From Coriaria nepalensis (Eukaryota > Streptophyta > Magnoliopsida > Cucurbitales > Coriariaceae): DNA of 64,000 nucleotides. This document shows positions 11,355-22,900 of this stretch, piece by piece. The position numbers and the translations under genes were made by a program. Every line of letters starts with the position of its first letter. Within the stretch, counting starts at the first letter, position 1. The notes beneath the pieces were generated by a model. The model did no database searches and was not told the origin of the DNA. It saw only the letters and a program-made list of their open reading frames with translations. Location of the stretch: NCBI GenBank assembly GCA_027186245.1, contig CP114499.1, positions 1,865,001 through 1,929,000 of the forward strand. Direction: 5' to 3'.

Positions 11355-12217
11355 TGTCATGACCCAATTTACCATATCCGTGATCGGCATGAGAACTATG
11401 TAACTAAAGATATTCATGATCCGTATACGAGAAATCTGCAGTCACGTGATACTCATCAGCCTTCTACTTACTTACTTTCATACATTAGAATATGTGTAAA
11501 CTCAAAATTCGTTTCCATTCATCAAAACTGTTACTTATAGTCCAAACAACCCTTATTACACAAAATGTGTGCTAATTGCAGCAACGAAATAAAATACGCT
11601 TATATATATACAATGTTTTACATCTAGTGTCTCTTATACTGTCTATCCCAATATATAGTGGATCTTCTAAATGTACATCAAAATGCAGTCCATTAGATGG
11701 GAAATTTACCCAAAAGCAACTAGGCAATCGGCAAGCAAAATTCTGAAGGGCTCTACCTTCTCTAATTTGAAAATGTTTACAAATAAAAATGAGAGGTGAG
11801 TACAATACTAAGTGAGAAGTAATCACAACCTATTTTGAGTTTAAACTGATAAGGATAGATTCAGTAAAACTGTCTCAAAACCTATTTTTACATAAAATAG
11901 GGTCGGTTCATATACTTTCATTAAAAATAGTAAACATGTCATTTGCAATTCGATTCTTAAACATATACATTGAACATACTTATGCTTGTATCACAAACAT
12001 AAACATCATCAAAACGAAAAATAGTGGATTTATTTCAATTCAAAAAATCAACATGAGCGTAGGATCTTAGAGGTGGCCCCCGTGGTACTTTGCTTCTGCT
12101 AAGGATTCAAGAGATAACCCTAGTGACACTTTGCTCCTGCTAAGGATTCAAGAGGTAGCTCTTATGGCACTTTGCTCTCGCTAAGGATTCATAAATGCAA
12201 AACTTCATGCACTTCAA
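11355..12217 (-). mobile_element. Ty3/gypsy 5' LTR, truncated (copy A)
   Basis: The inner LTR end on the plus strand reads TGTCATGACCC from 11355 (complement GGGTCATGACA, the LTR 3' end). Only 863 bp remain before the duplication breakpoint at 12217; the full 2.47-kb LTR is in copy B (41377-43846). Confidence 0.75.
12084..12195. repeat. 41-bp tandem repeat, about 2.7 copies (copy A)
   Basis: Three imperfect units start at 12084, 12125 and 12166, each containing CACTTTGCTCCTGCTAAGGA or a close variant. It lies inside the gypsy LTR, about 20 bp from the duplication breakpoint. Confidence 0.85.
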
Positions 12218-12399
12218 CCTCATCGTCGAATAGGTCAATATTGGTCATATAAGGAGCACATTCTTCCCTCCTTAATAGATGTAAGATTTCATGTAATCTA
12301 GCCTACATTATTAAAAGAATTTAACATAAGTTGATCAATGAAATAATTACAATATATATAATTATTGATCACAATAAAAACTAACCTCTCAGTTTCTTA

Positions 12400-13117
12400 G
12401 AACTTTGACGATCTTCTTGGGCATCGACCTAGTAGAATGCATAGCCCAATTCATGATCTGTGGCTTACAGGTTTTCTCCAAGGCTGGAAATCGTTTTAAG
12501 TGCCCATGCCTACAATAATTAAGGAAAAAAAAGGATTAAAAAATTATTAAGTAATAAAAACTAACTATAAATCAAAACCAAGACTACTAATAATTTGGAA
12601 GGCGAGTGAAAAACAGAGGATGTTCCACTTAACATCATTTTTTTCTCTAGTTGCAGCTTTTACGGACTTCTCCAGAAGGTCATCTCTCTTGATACTTTGA
12701 GTAGTTCTCTCATATACTATTTTACCCCAAGCATAGCTATCGAAAAACTCAATATCTGAGACCATATATAGATATTAACGTGATACTTTGTGTAACTCCC
12801 TTATACCTAAGATGGAAACCACTAAGAAATAAAGCAACCCTAACTTCAGCTGTTAATCATCAATCTTTGCCGTTTCATTAGCATCTCGGTCATGCCGCTT
12901 TTTAGTTCTACTCTCTATATGTTTGAAAATCTTCATAAGCTTACCACATGTAATATCATCATTCCCTTTGAACCCGTATTTAAGGAATTCAACATTTTTT
13001 TGTGACTTTGACTAGTAAAGAGGTCGGTGTCTTGTGATATCGTAGTCTGATAATAAGGGCGAACTCTTTTATTGAGTAATAAAGAGGAAGACCATTTATG
13101 ATGTACCATGCCTCGTA
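12400..13117 (-). pseudogene. DUF1985 (Ulp1-associated transposon) gene remnant
   Basis: Minus-strand blocks in order: near 13012-13117, WYIINGLPLYYSIKEFALII and LRYHK; near 12795-13012, NVEFLKYGFKGNDDITCGKL, then after a stop QLKLGLLYFLVVSILG; 12565-12765, FFDSYAWGKIVYERT and LAFQIISSLG; then, after an acceptor near 12513, FPALEKTCKPQIMNW. This order (EFALITGL, LALIYFVEGVLL, FNSYPWG, GFPLAFQVW, PRILNW) is that of the plant DUF1985 domain, usually found with Ulp1-type peptidases in Mutator- or CACTA-type transposons. At least one frameshift and one stop are present. The identification rests on recalled family patterns; no search was possible. Confidence 0.65.
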
Positions 13118-14160
13118 CTTATTTTTTGACTAAGTTTGACGGACGATCAAGATACTAACTATTTAAGTGAAAAATGAAAACATTTCATCAATCTTTAGGA
13201 AATGGTCAAAGCATGATTTACTTAACATTTCTAGCTCTATATATTAAGCTTTGTCTTAATTGTAACAAGCACATATGCAACTTCGAACGAATAGTAATAG
13301 TAGAAGAAAAATGATCATCAAATTTCATCATATGAGTAATCAAAATGATACATCCTCATGAAAACAAATAAAAAAAAAAAATAAATTCAATTTATTTAAA
13401 CAAACAAAAAACTATGAGATGAAATGCAAGATTTCAGTCCTAGATAGTCTTAAATTTTGGTATAAGTACCTAAGACCGAAATCTTGATTTTGTCTGAGAT
13501 AACACTCATCCCAAAACCTATTTATCACAAGATTTCATTCTAAACCTATAAGCCTACATGTGCGATCTTGCGATCAAACCGAAGCCCAAATCCACGGAAG
13601 GCAAACATCATTTGGGCTAAACGTAAGAAAAGTAATTGAATTGATGGAAAATTTATAATAAAATGCAGATAGAGCCATAGAGGAACAATTTATGTAGTTT
13701 GCTAACATGCTGATCAATCACGCCACATCAACAATTTTTTATTAAAATAAAAATTCTCTTAATTCTTAAATAGTTACAGCTTAATAGTGAAAAGAAATAT
13801 TACAAATTTAACATAAAGCCTATGTAAAACATGTTGGAAAAATTAGCATATTAATATATTATGTTATGTTCAATTTTAAGTGGAGTTCACTTCGTATAAA
13901 TAAAAAGTTAAAATTGATTCGGGTTCTCTTCAGTGAGAGCTTCGAATATGTATATGATATGTTCAAAATGATTAATGGGTGAATGAGAAATTGAATTTCA
14001 AAGTACAACAATTGAAATCGTTTGAAAAGAGAAAAATAATGGAGGAAACATTTTGTTCCACATTGGAAAGAGGAATAAGTGGGAAAGTGTTTATATAGAA
14101 TTGCACATTTATTAATGAGTAATAAAATATAAGCTAGAATACTCTCTCTTACGCGCGCTT
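13118..14160. other. Non-coding, no gene seen
   Basis: AT-rich. A minus-strand open frame (13859-14224) has no family resemblance. On the plus strand TTCCACATTGG at 14055 followed by TTTATATAG near 14090 looks like a small promoter, as found in LTRs and plant snRNA genes, but no RNA gene follows. Confidence 0.4.
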
Positions 14161-14161
14161 G

Positions 14162-14513
14162 CAGGGGTGTAAATCCGGACCAGATCGGGCTTGGCTCGTG
14201 TACGCTCGCACCTGAGCGCGTCAAATGTCGGCCCCGAGAACGATCCGATTTGCCTTACCCCATTTTTGGAAAATGATATACTGCCAATTTCAGAATCATG
14301 GTCTTCTTCTTCATCATTGCCATCTACAGCATCAGGAAGTTCTAAACAGAAAGAAGCAAATCAAGAGCCAGTTCAAAGAGACATAAAGGTATATCAAGAG
14401 AGAGACAGAGAGAGACCTTCTTCATCAATGGCGACTTCGCGGATAATGTCGCATTCATCAAGGAAGACCCGGTCTTCCTCATCTTCTTCCATATTTAGAG
14501 CTTGATTATTCAT
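14162..14513 (-). pseudogene. 5' exons of an AAMP-like WD40 gene, truncated
   Basis: The minus-strand ATG at 14511-14513 opens exon 1 (14417-14513), encoding an acidic N-terminus (EEDEEDRVFLDECDIIREV) and ending at a GT donor. A 75-bp intron ends in TTTAG at 14342. Exon 2 continues in phase with ELPDAVDGNDEEEDHDSEIG. Plant angio-associated migratory cell protein homologues begin this way (FLDE.DII.E, DEEDLPDA, poly-acidic) before their first WD repeat. Homology stops after DSEIG, and GC-rich sequence beginning CAGGGGTGTAAAT at 14162, a hAT-like terminus, follows. No WD repeats are present. Either a broken gene or a transposon-captured 5' end. Confidence 0.6.
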
Positions 14514-16050
14514 GTCTTTCCTCTCCCTTGTTGTTTTGGATTTTCTGTGCGGTTTAGTATTCGGATGAATCAGTAAGGTTTATGTGTACATGATGGTTGT
14601 CTGCTAAATACATAAGCTTTTTGTTACTTTTCACTTTCGTTTACCAGTTATTCTTCTTTTCCAAAGTATTAAGACTCAAAAGTATATTTTGAATGACTTT
14701 CAAGATGAAAGTATGGGTTGTAAAATAAGGATGAGTTGAGGTAGTATGCAGCAGCATAAAGTGGGCTATGAAATTCATTATGCCAGGTATTATAAATAAC
14801 CTCCTAAGAAGATAAGTAGTAAGATTCCCTATTGACACCATGATAACACTTTTCTTTCGCTTTCTCTATTGCATCATAAGCATATAATTACTTAAGACAT
14901 GTGGCAAGTCATTTTCATACTAAAATATTTCATACTAAAATTCATAATTAAGTAGATAATTATTTATTGTATTAAATGTTATATATTCTATATATTCATA
15001 GAATCTCTTATAATTCATAATCGAAGCTACATTTAAAAATACAAAGATAGTTCATCAACTTTTTTTCAACCAAGAGGGAAAAAAACAAAAGAAGAAGCAA
15101 TAGTAAGATATGGTTTGTATGAACAAGAGTCTTATCAAAGTTCTCTTAATGCTTACCATTATTATTTTGAAAGTTCTTTTTTTGTGTGTGTGTGTGTAAA
15201 TTCTAGTTAAATTTACCTTTTCATTGTAAATTGTATTTTGTTCATCCATGAAATATGATTACATATGTAGCTTGCTATCCCCCCCTCCTTCCAAACATTT
15301 TTTTTTTTGACCGAAGAACATTTTGCTTTGTTTATGATCGATGTTTTCTTACCGTAGAATCTTTTAACCAATAAGAAATCATTGACCTCAAAGAGAAACC
15401 CAATTGTTTTTCTTCTTCAGATAGGAATGAGAGCCAAAACTGAACCCCTCCCTTCTTTTTTATTTTCATTTATTATTATTCCTTTCTTGCTTTCTTTTTC
15501 CCGGATAAAAGCCAGACTTTGAATATGACAGCCAAGTCGAACAGTTTCCATTCCCTATATCATCACAACAATCAAACTCAAACCATATTACATGTCATCT
15601 CTGTCTGTCTGTCTCTCTCTCTCTCTGATAATGATCATGCACTAGAGCACATGGCAAACATATCGCCTAAACCCTCAAGGGATATTCAATCTTTCATCTC
15701 AAAAGAATTAAAAAGAAAAAAAAAATTAAAAAATAAAAATAAAAAGTTATGTACCTTCTTCATTAGTAACTTGAAAAATATCTCGCGTCTTTTGTGCCAA
15801 AACTAGAGATGAAGAATCAGCCACGTGGAGAGAGAGAGAGAATCCCATGACTTTGCTCACAGAGGGAAGGAAAATAAGTGAGAAGCCAAGACTAGATAAG
15901 AAAGAAAAATCCACTTGTGTTGAAAGTGAAAGAGGAACTTTGCATGGTTGAGAGAGCTACTACTAACAAGTAAGAATGGTAGTTTTGATATAAGATCATT
16001 TCATGCCCTCTTTTCGTCCATAGTTTTACTCTACATGATTGCTAATTTGC
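14514..16050. other. Intergenic, upstream of the MYB gene
   Basis: No gene recognised. Contains a (GT)n tract on the plus strand near 15184, a CT-rich run at 15600-15626 and GA-rich stretches near 15830, typical of plant promoters. Confidence 0.5.
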
Positions 16051-16056
16051 TATAAA

Positions 16057-16088
<32 letters not shown>
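16051..16088 (+). promoter_or_regulatory. TATA box and (AG)15 leader of the MYB gene
   Basis: TATAAAATA at 16051-16059 runs directly into (AG)15. The ATG is 400 bp downstream, and the region between is CT-rich like a plant 5' leader. Placement of the start site (about 16085) is inference. Confidence 0.5.
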
Positions 16089-16091
<3 letters not shown>

Positions 16092-16451
16092 CTATTACCC
16101 CCCTTCTCTCTCTCCCTCTTTCTCTCTTAAATGTTTGTTGTGAGCTTGATTGATAATTGATTGGGGTGAGCAATGACAAAAAAGACCCCATCATCACTTC
16201 CAACAACAAAGTGGTCCTTGCTCCCTCCCTCTATAATTGATGGGTTTGACATATAATTCACTCCTTATTCTGCGCCCATTTTTTGCCTCTCCACCTCATT
16301 CCTACGCACCCCTTTTCTCCTCCCCTTCTTTTAGAATGAACAAATGAATTAAATCCATTAGAGTATTAAACAATTCCTGCTGTTTTTTCCAAGCTCTATA
16401 GTTCCCAAACACCCACAAAAAAAAGAAAAAAAAAACCAGAAACCGAACACC

Positions 16452-17493
16452 ATGTCGACAAAAACTGTTTGGAGCAAAGAGGAAGAGAAGGCTTTTGAAA
16501 ACGCAATAGCCAAGTACTGGGTAGAGGACGATAAAGAAAACAGCAAAGAAGAGCACTGGGAGAAGATTTCTTCACAGGTTCCAAACAAGGACATGGAGGA
16601 GTTAAAGCGACACTATCAAATGCTTGTAGATGATGTATTTGCAATCGAAGCAGGGAATATTCCACTTCCTAATTATGTTGTAGAGGAAGCAAGTTCTTCA
16701 AACAAAGATCATAATAATACTAATAATCATGGTTTTCATGGACTCACTGGTAACGATAAAAGATCTACTTCCGGTTTAGGAAGCGGGTTCTCTTCCGGGT
16801 TGGCTAATGACTCATCGGGTCACGGCAGTAAAGGCGGATCTAAATCTGAACAAGAGAGGAAGAAAGGCATCCCCTGGACAGAAGAAGAGCACAGGTATAT
16901 ATGTATATCTCTATGTGATTTTCATGGGATTAGAACAGAGGCCTTTTTATTTATTTTTTAATCTATTAACTTTTTTTGAGGTCAGGTTATTTCTATTGGG
17001 TTTGGAAAAATTTGGGAAGGGGGATTGGAGAAGTATTTCAAGGAACTTTGTGATATCAAGGACACCAACACAAGTGGCAAGCCATGCACAGAAGTACTTC
17101 ATAAGACTAAACTCGATGAATAGAGATAGAAGGAGATCAAGCATACATGATATAACCAGTCTAAACAATGGAGATATCGCATCTAGTAGTAATAATTGTA
17201 ATAACAGTATCAGAGCACCACCCATTACTGGCCAGCAAATGAACAGTAACAACTTATCAAATGGAGGAGCAATAGGAGGAGGACTGCCTGGAAAACAGAT
17301 AGCTCATCCTCCTCATCATCATATGGTTGGTTTAGGGGTTTATGGGACACCAGTTCATCCTCATCATCATCATCATGTGGGTCCTTCAGCTGTCGGGACC
17401 CCTGTTTTGCTTCCTCCTCCCGGGCCCCACCACCATCCTCCTTATGTTGTTCCGATCGCTTATCCATTGGCACCTCCAACAATGCACCAATAA
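16452..17493 (+). CDS. MYB transcription factor, SHAQKYF class (DIVARICATA/SRM1-like)
   Basis: Two exons: 16452-16894 and 16986-17493. The intron of 91 bp starts GTATAT and ends GTCAG. The spliced product is 316 aa. Residues about 5-60 form a SANT/MYB repeat ([34 protein letters not shown]). Residues 140-187 form the second repeat ([43 protein letters not shown]), with SHAQKYF at 180-186. The intron splits the codon for Arg148, as expected for this family. [10 protein letters not shown] follows, then a Pro/His/Asn-rich tail with VYGTP and AVGTPV, as in Arabidopsis SRM1. Family members are nuclear proteins binding I-box/TATCCA-type sites; SRM1 acts in salt and ABA responses. The ATG is the first in frame after the CT-rich leader. 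No defects seen. Assignment to SRM1 over other DIV-like paralogues is from memory. Confidence 0.93.
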
Positions 17494-17820
17494 AAGCAAA
17501 TTCTTTTTTTTTTTTTTTCATTTTCTAATCTGAGTTTTGTATAAGCAGATAATGTAGATAATTGTGTAAGTATATTTTTAAGGATATATCCTTTCAAGGG
17601 AAACAGAAGGACATGCTATTCTAATAAGAGTTATGAAATGGGTTTTATCCCAGACATTTGTGATTATATGCAAGCTTCAGAATCTGATACACATTACTCC
17701 ATAGGCAAGAAAAAGAAAGGAAAGATGTAGATAATCTTAATATATCTCCTTTCATAAAAGTGTAATATATCTTAATGTACATATTTATTGAAAAGATGTA
17801 GAATCTGATACACATTACTT
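17494..17820 (+). other. MYB 3' region
   Basis: A T run directly after the stop codon, then AT-rich sequence. A 20-bp word, AGAATCTGATACACATTACT, occurs twice, at 17679 and 17800, the second copy touching the MITE-like element. Confidence 0.5.
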
Positions 17821-17961
17821 ATGTAGCGGCACCATTTTGATGCTAATATCGATAGATAGTATAGCTAATTGGAAACGCCGCTAACTTTTTTTGGTAACAG
17901 GCTGCATAAAGAGAGATACCGCTAACCTAGCGGTAGTGATTAGTAGTTGGTGCTGCTACAT
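17821..17961. mobile_element. MITE-like element, 141 bp
   Basis: Starts ATGTAGCGGCACCA and ends TGGTGCTGCTACAT, 14-bp inverted termini with one mismatch. The interior has further GC-rich CCGCTA/TAGCGG words. No coding capacity and no clear target-site duplication. It lies 330 bp downstream of the MYB stop codon. Confidence 0.6.
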
Positions 17962-18791
17962 TCTACCAGTAAATTAGATAAAAAAAATCTTTTTTTTTAT
18001 TTTAATAATTAGCATTTGGCTGCAGCTTTGTGACACGAATGTTCATAGCTACGATTTAGTTTGTTACAAAGAAAAAAAAGTACGACGTCGTTGAATAGCG
18101 TTAAGGTAAAACCCCAAATCAATTGCAGTGAATCTCAATCAAACTCTAATTTGAAAAAAATGATCAAATCTGTTGAAATTTCTTAGAAACTAAGCACTAA
18201 ATCCTGTTAGAACTGAAGTAGAAGAATGTGAAAATCACTTTGCTCACAAGAACAAAACAGAGAAGGAAGACAAAGAGAGAGAGAGAGCCAAAATAAATTG
18301 AAAATCTACTCTTCATTACTAGAATAATGTCATTTTTAATACAACCATAATATGACCAACATACAAGAGAATAGCAACAACAATAAATGCAAATAAGAAC
18401 ACCCATACAATCTATACATCAACAAGAGTGGCCTAAACCAGAAAAATATGTTAAAAAACAGCAATCTCACCAACTCTTGCACTAAAGCTTCCATAAGAGG
18501 CAAGAGTACCCAAAAACTTCTTTAATGCAATCCAGCATTCATGTGCACTTCCAACACTTTATAAAACATGATAACAAATTGAATCAAACTGAATTTTTCC
18601 CTCCAAAACATGAGATTGATGACAGCATAACAGCAAAACAACAACTTTGAGTAGTCGGCTAGAAGAGAGTCTAAAACAAGCTACACACTTCTGATTCACT
18701 TGATTCCAATTGCTACAAGTCCAAAATGATGCATACTAATTGAATGTATAATAGTCAATGCCAAAAAGTTAACTAAGAAAAAAGTCAACTG
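17962..18791 (-). mobile_element. Probable copia 3' LTR area
   Basis: It lies directly beyond the 3' end of a minus-strand copia RNase H. The minus strand reads a long T/CT-rich leader (CTCTCTCTCTTTGTCTTCC) and ends TTCAGTTCTAACA near 18203, like an LTR 3' end. The LTR start cannot be fixed (perhaps near 18640). Nothing else is recognised here. Confidence 0.4.
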
Positions 18792-19240
18792 AATTTATGA
18801 GATGGCAAGAACTTCGTGAAGGCATCTGCAACTTGTTCTTCAGATTGACAATGCATTAGCCTAATTTGTCATTCTTTCACCATTTTTCTAATGAAATGAA
18901 ACTTCACTTGAATATGTTTTGTTCTTCTAAAATTCACTGGATTTTCTGCTATGGCAATAGCATACTTACTATTACAATGGATCACAGTAGCTTCAGTTTG
19001 CTCTAGTCTCAAATCTTTCAAGATTTTCCTCACCCAAACTCCATGGTTGCAATCAGCAGCAGCAGCAGCATATTCTGCCTCTGCTGTGGATTGAGCTACA
19101 ATGCTTTGTTTCCTTGAGCTCCAGCAAAAAATTCTAGACCCCAAAGAGAAACAAAAACCACTGATACTTTTAGAATCCTCCATAGATTATGCCAAATTGT
19201 TATCAACATATCCCTCCAATGCTATCTCTCCTTTTTCACC
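18792..19240 (-). pseudogene. Ty1/copia RNase H fragment
   Basis: Includes the frame 18869-19183 (SMEDSKSISGFCFSLGSRIF, RKQSIVAQSTAEAEYAAAAA, VWVRKILKDLRL, ENPVNFRRTKHIQVKFHFIR). After a stop it continues as CQSEEQVADAFTKFLP, the normal copia C-terminus. Upstream it reads EGYVDNNLA, where family members have GYxDSDWAG. The family CDN.SAI.ma.NPV.HxRTKHI site reads CNSKYAIAIAENPV. No LTR-to-LTR element is present; the fragment is fused upstream to a gypsy fragment. Confidence 0.8.
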
Positions 19241-19580
19241 AAATAGCACAACATCAGTGGCCTCCATTTCAGTGAGGAGTTCCAAATCAATAATAAATGC
19301 TTCATACTCAGCTTGGTTGTTTGTACACGGGAACCCCAGTTGTAATGACCAAATAGTGCTTGTGCCATAAGATACTTTGATAACGATACCATGTCGGCCA
19401 TTGCTTCAATACTCGATAAAATAAAATTTTCATGGCCGATTTTTGACCAAGAATACCTCGAAAGTGTTTCGACATCTACCGACATGTTCGACATCTACCG
19501 ACATGTGATAGGACATCAGATGGTCGACTACAAAATTGGCTAGAGCCTAGGCCTTGACAGCCTTCTGAGGTACATATTGT
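19238..19580 (-). pseudogene. Ty3/gypsy RNase H fragment
   Basis: The minus strand shows QYVPQKAVKA, a stop, ALANFVVDHLM (family YVPQKAIKGQALADFLADHP), then HGIVIKVSYGTSTIWSLQLG, FPCTNNQAEYEAFI and DLELLTEMEATDVVLFG. This is the RNase H (RVT_3) region of gypsy polyproteins. It contains a stop, and a 20-bp tandem duplication (TCGACATCTACCGACATGT, 19468-19506) disrupts it. It runs in frame into the copia fragment at about 19240. Confidence 0.75.
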
Positions 19581-19983
19581 AGGCTAGATCAACTAACACG
19601 AGTGCCCACTTGCCCAAATATGACGACCAATAAAGTCTTAAAAAACCCAAAATGTGGTTTTATAACTCCAAAACATTTTTCATTTAGAGACTTGCTAAGA
19701 CTTGGTTTCCATCACTCTCAATACAAAGTGGTATACAATTCAATTACACAACCAAGTCCACTCAACATTCTTACAAGCAAATTCCTTCTCTTTCACAAAA
19801 AAAGTTTATGGGAAGACGACTAAAAGTCTAAACCATGCAACACACGCTGTTCTATCTTTATTTACATACAAAACTACAACATACATAGTACATACATACA
19901 CAAAATTTACTTATGATAACATGCACCTTAACCATATAACAAACACTTGGAACACTGCCTCGTAAATACAGACATGAACATGA
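19581..19983. other. Intergenic, 3' of the lipase gene
   Basis: No gene recognised. Probably holds the lipase 3' UTR on the minus strand; no polyadenylation signal stands out. Confidence 0.4.
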
Positions 19984-22900
19984 TTAACTACTACTAGCTT
20001 GCACCTTCTTCTTCGCCCTAACCACCTTGGGACTAGAATCATCCCCAGGCGCAGGCTCCACAAGCAATAACCTCGATATAACATAAGCCAAGAGTTCCTC
20101 TCTATGCGAAAAAGTGAAGTCTAAATGAGCATACTCAAACTCACTATAGGACACATCAACCCCAGAATTCTTCATCAACTTGTAATGATTTCTTACCATA
20201 GACGGTCTAATCACCTGGTCCTTTTGTCCTGCAACAAGATCTACAGGAATATCAATAAGCCCATAATGTGCACCCAGATCCAACGGCTCAGGTGAACCAT
20301 ACACTTCCATGTTGATAGATGGGTTCCCATAATCAAACATTCGGAACTTTCTTGCTTTTTTCATCTGGGCGAGGTGGAGAGCTACCTGGAAAGCTACTCC
20401 GGGCATGTCGTTCATATTGTAGTGGGGTAACGCAAGAACTCCGACCCAATTCGAGCTGTCCCCACCTACAAAGTAACTCATTAGGGTTTGAACCAAGCCC
20501 CCTACAGCAGGGTAGTTATGGAAATCCCGAGCTAATTTGTTGACCAGCATTCGGAAAAATCTAGTTGGAATATAAAAAGCTGGGATAAATGGGGCCACAA
20601 AGGGGCCCAAGTAGATTAAACCATGCTCGATCAATGTGAAGACCAGATTGGAGTCGTGATGAAACCCAGCAGGAGATAACAAGACTAGTCTCGAGAGCCG
20701 GTGTGGTTTGGCCTCAATCCGGCGTGCTATGACGTACATTAACATGGCAGGCCCGCCCAAGCTGTGGCAGATTGCGCAGAGTTTGTATGGTTGATGATCA
20801 TTGTCGATTTCTGCTTCGATATTAGGGTGGGCTACTTTTAATTCAGAGGTTTTTACTTGGTGAATCTTCTCTATCATAGAGGGAATATCTTCTGTTCCGT
20901 GTTCGTTTATTGAGTAGTGCCAGTACCTAAAGAAAAAATCACATGTTAATGAGTATATTAACGCTAATACCCTTTCTCCTAGGAATGTACTTCTGAAATC
21001 GGGGTCCCATAACTCGTATTCAATAGTGGAGTACCAAGTAAAAACATGATTACTTACTTTTGTGAGGATATGTTCTTATCTACATGCTCCCTAGAAACCA
21101 AACCACGGAGATTGCCTAGGAATACATCATACCCTGCATCGTAGGCAAGAAAGTCCATGCTTAAACCTCAGTTAATTGATCTGGTCTCCTAACGAAATTA
21201 ACAGTTGAGTAGGAAATGATATATACCTCGATCGAAGGCAGCAAAAGCTGGAGAACCAACAACGCCATTGGTCACCCAACTGATTAATGGGAGAAGCGTT
21301 AGAATTTACAGGCAAGGTTTAAAATAGAACACAATAATGGATGACAATTCCAACATTGTTTCCCTATCGAAAAGATGGATATAATATTTTTTCTACTTAA
21401 TTCATTTATTTAATAATTCTAACATTGCTTCCCTACCCAAACAGATGTATTTTTTTTTTTAATTCTTCATTCATTTATTTAATAATGGAGGTAAAACTTA
21501 ATTACCATATTATTAAGACATGACCTAAAGGGTGGATTTTCTAGTCATCAAGTATTTTTGAGGAAGAACCTTCATTCATCCCTACTCCCAGAAGAATAAC
21601 ACCGGAAATTTATTATTTGGGTTCCCAAGTCCAGTGAAATTTTTAAACAGGACAAAGTCTTTCCAATTTTTAATGACTACATCTAGTTGTTCACATTATT
21701 AAGGCCATTCAGTAGAGGGCATTTCCAAACATTTACCCCTTTACTAAACAGTGGTAAGCTCCACATAGTTAATTCAAGAAATAGTTTAATATAGGGAGAT
21801 CAATGCCACCATAATCTTTCAAGATAAAGCACAAGTTATTAACTTGTCCATGTAAGTGAATGAACTGGAGTGGTAAAAAGTTTCAGAAACTGATATTAAA
21901 CCAAATCTTAAGTATGAAAAACGAAAGACGAGAAGTAAAACACTCGAGACTCACCCCAATGATGAATCAAAAAGTCCATGCTGTAAGTAGACAGCTTTCC
22001 GTGCATCACGTCTGCAACATCACACATCAGAAATCAGACACCAAATCTTAAATAGAATTTATTACTTACAAGTAATGAAACTGATTATACCTTGGGATTC
22101 TTTCAAGAAGAAGAACATAACCATCAGCAGTTACAACATGAATAGCTTCATAGGGGTACCTAATCGAGAAAGGATAAGTATGAAATTTTTTCAAGAATGG
22201 AGCTCAAAAAACGAATTACAGATAGCAGATCTCTACCCAAGCTCTGTAATAACATCCTGACACGTTCTTGAATCAGTGTTTAAAGAGTTACGATTAGTAT
22301 TACTATGCCTTTCTGTAAGTGATGGATCATTCTCTCCAAGTGTCGCAGTAGGGACAAAGACATCTGTTTCACTGCAGAGATCATTTGTTTTGCCACTGCT
22401 GTAGAATGAGAACGGTCTGCCCAGTATTCTGAAAACCTCTGATGGAGACAGAAGAAAATGTGCAGCCTTGTGAAAAACATCGAATACAGCCTCTATTAAG
22501 ATCTCAATTCCTAGATGAAGATCCTGAAAGACAGAAGCCAATGAATCGATCACTCTCTGATTACACATATATACTGCTAAAGGTTATAGTCAGGAAACAT
22601 AAAAAAAAGAAGCCTATTAAAGCACAATTTCATAAGAATATGAGAGAAACCTCAACAACTCCACGTCTCCTATCAGTAGCACGATGAACAACATCATCCT
22701 TGTGGCTGTGTGCCTTCTTAATAGATAGTCTATGAGACGAGTGCTGGTGGTGTCCTTGGATAGAAGGGGACTGTGAATGCCCCACAGGAAATAAATTCCA
22801 AAGACGAAAAGGAATACCAAGAAGAAACTTTACAGGGAGTAGAATCCACAAAAATATGGATATCCATCCTGAATGATGCCTGTCATGCCGGGAGGAACTG

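Larger units (their letters stand above)
1..12217. repeat. Exact direct duplication, copy A (12.2 kb)
   Basis: This block reappears at 30023-42239 at a constant offset of 30,022 bp. Every open frame, homopolymer run and (TA)n tract I compared has the same length in both copies, and the offset never changes, so there are no net indels. The left limit is unknown because the window starts inside the repeat. The right limit is sharp: the copies agree through 12217 and are unrelated from 12218 on. The breakpoint falls inside a gypsy LTR that is complete in copy B. Confidence 0.97.

Noticed and set aside
14055..14100. U-snRNA-type promoter (USE plus TATA)
   Set aside because: TTCCACATTGG only loosely matches RTCCCACATCG and no snRNA-like sequence follows.
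14191..14505. Plus-strand Ser-rich open frame of 104 codons
   Set aside because: It is the antisense of the acidic AAMP-like exons and their short intron; Glu/Asp codons read as Ser/Phe on the other strand.
16302..17521. Several minus-strand open frames over the MYB gene
   Set aside because: Shadows of the MYB exons and His-rich tail, with no family pattern.
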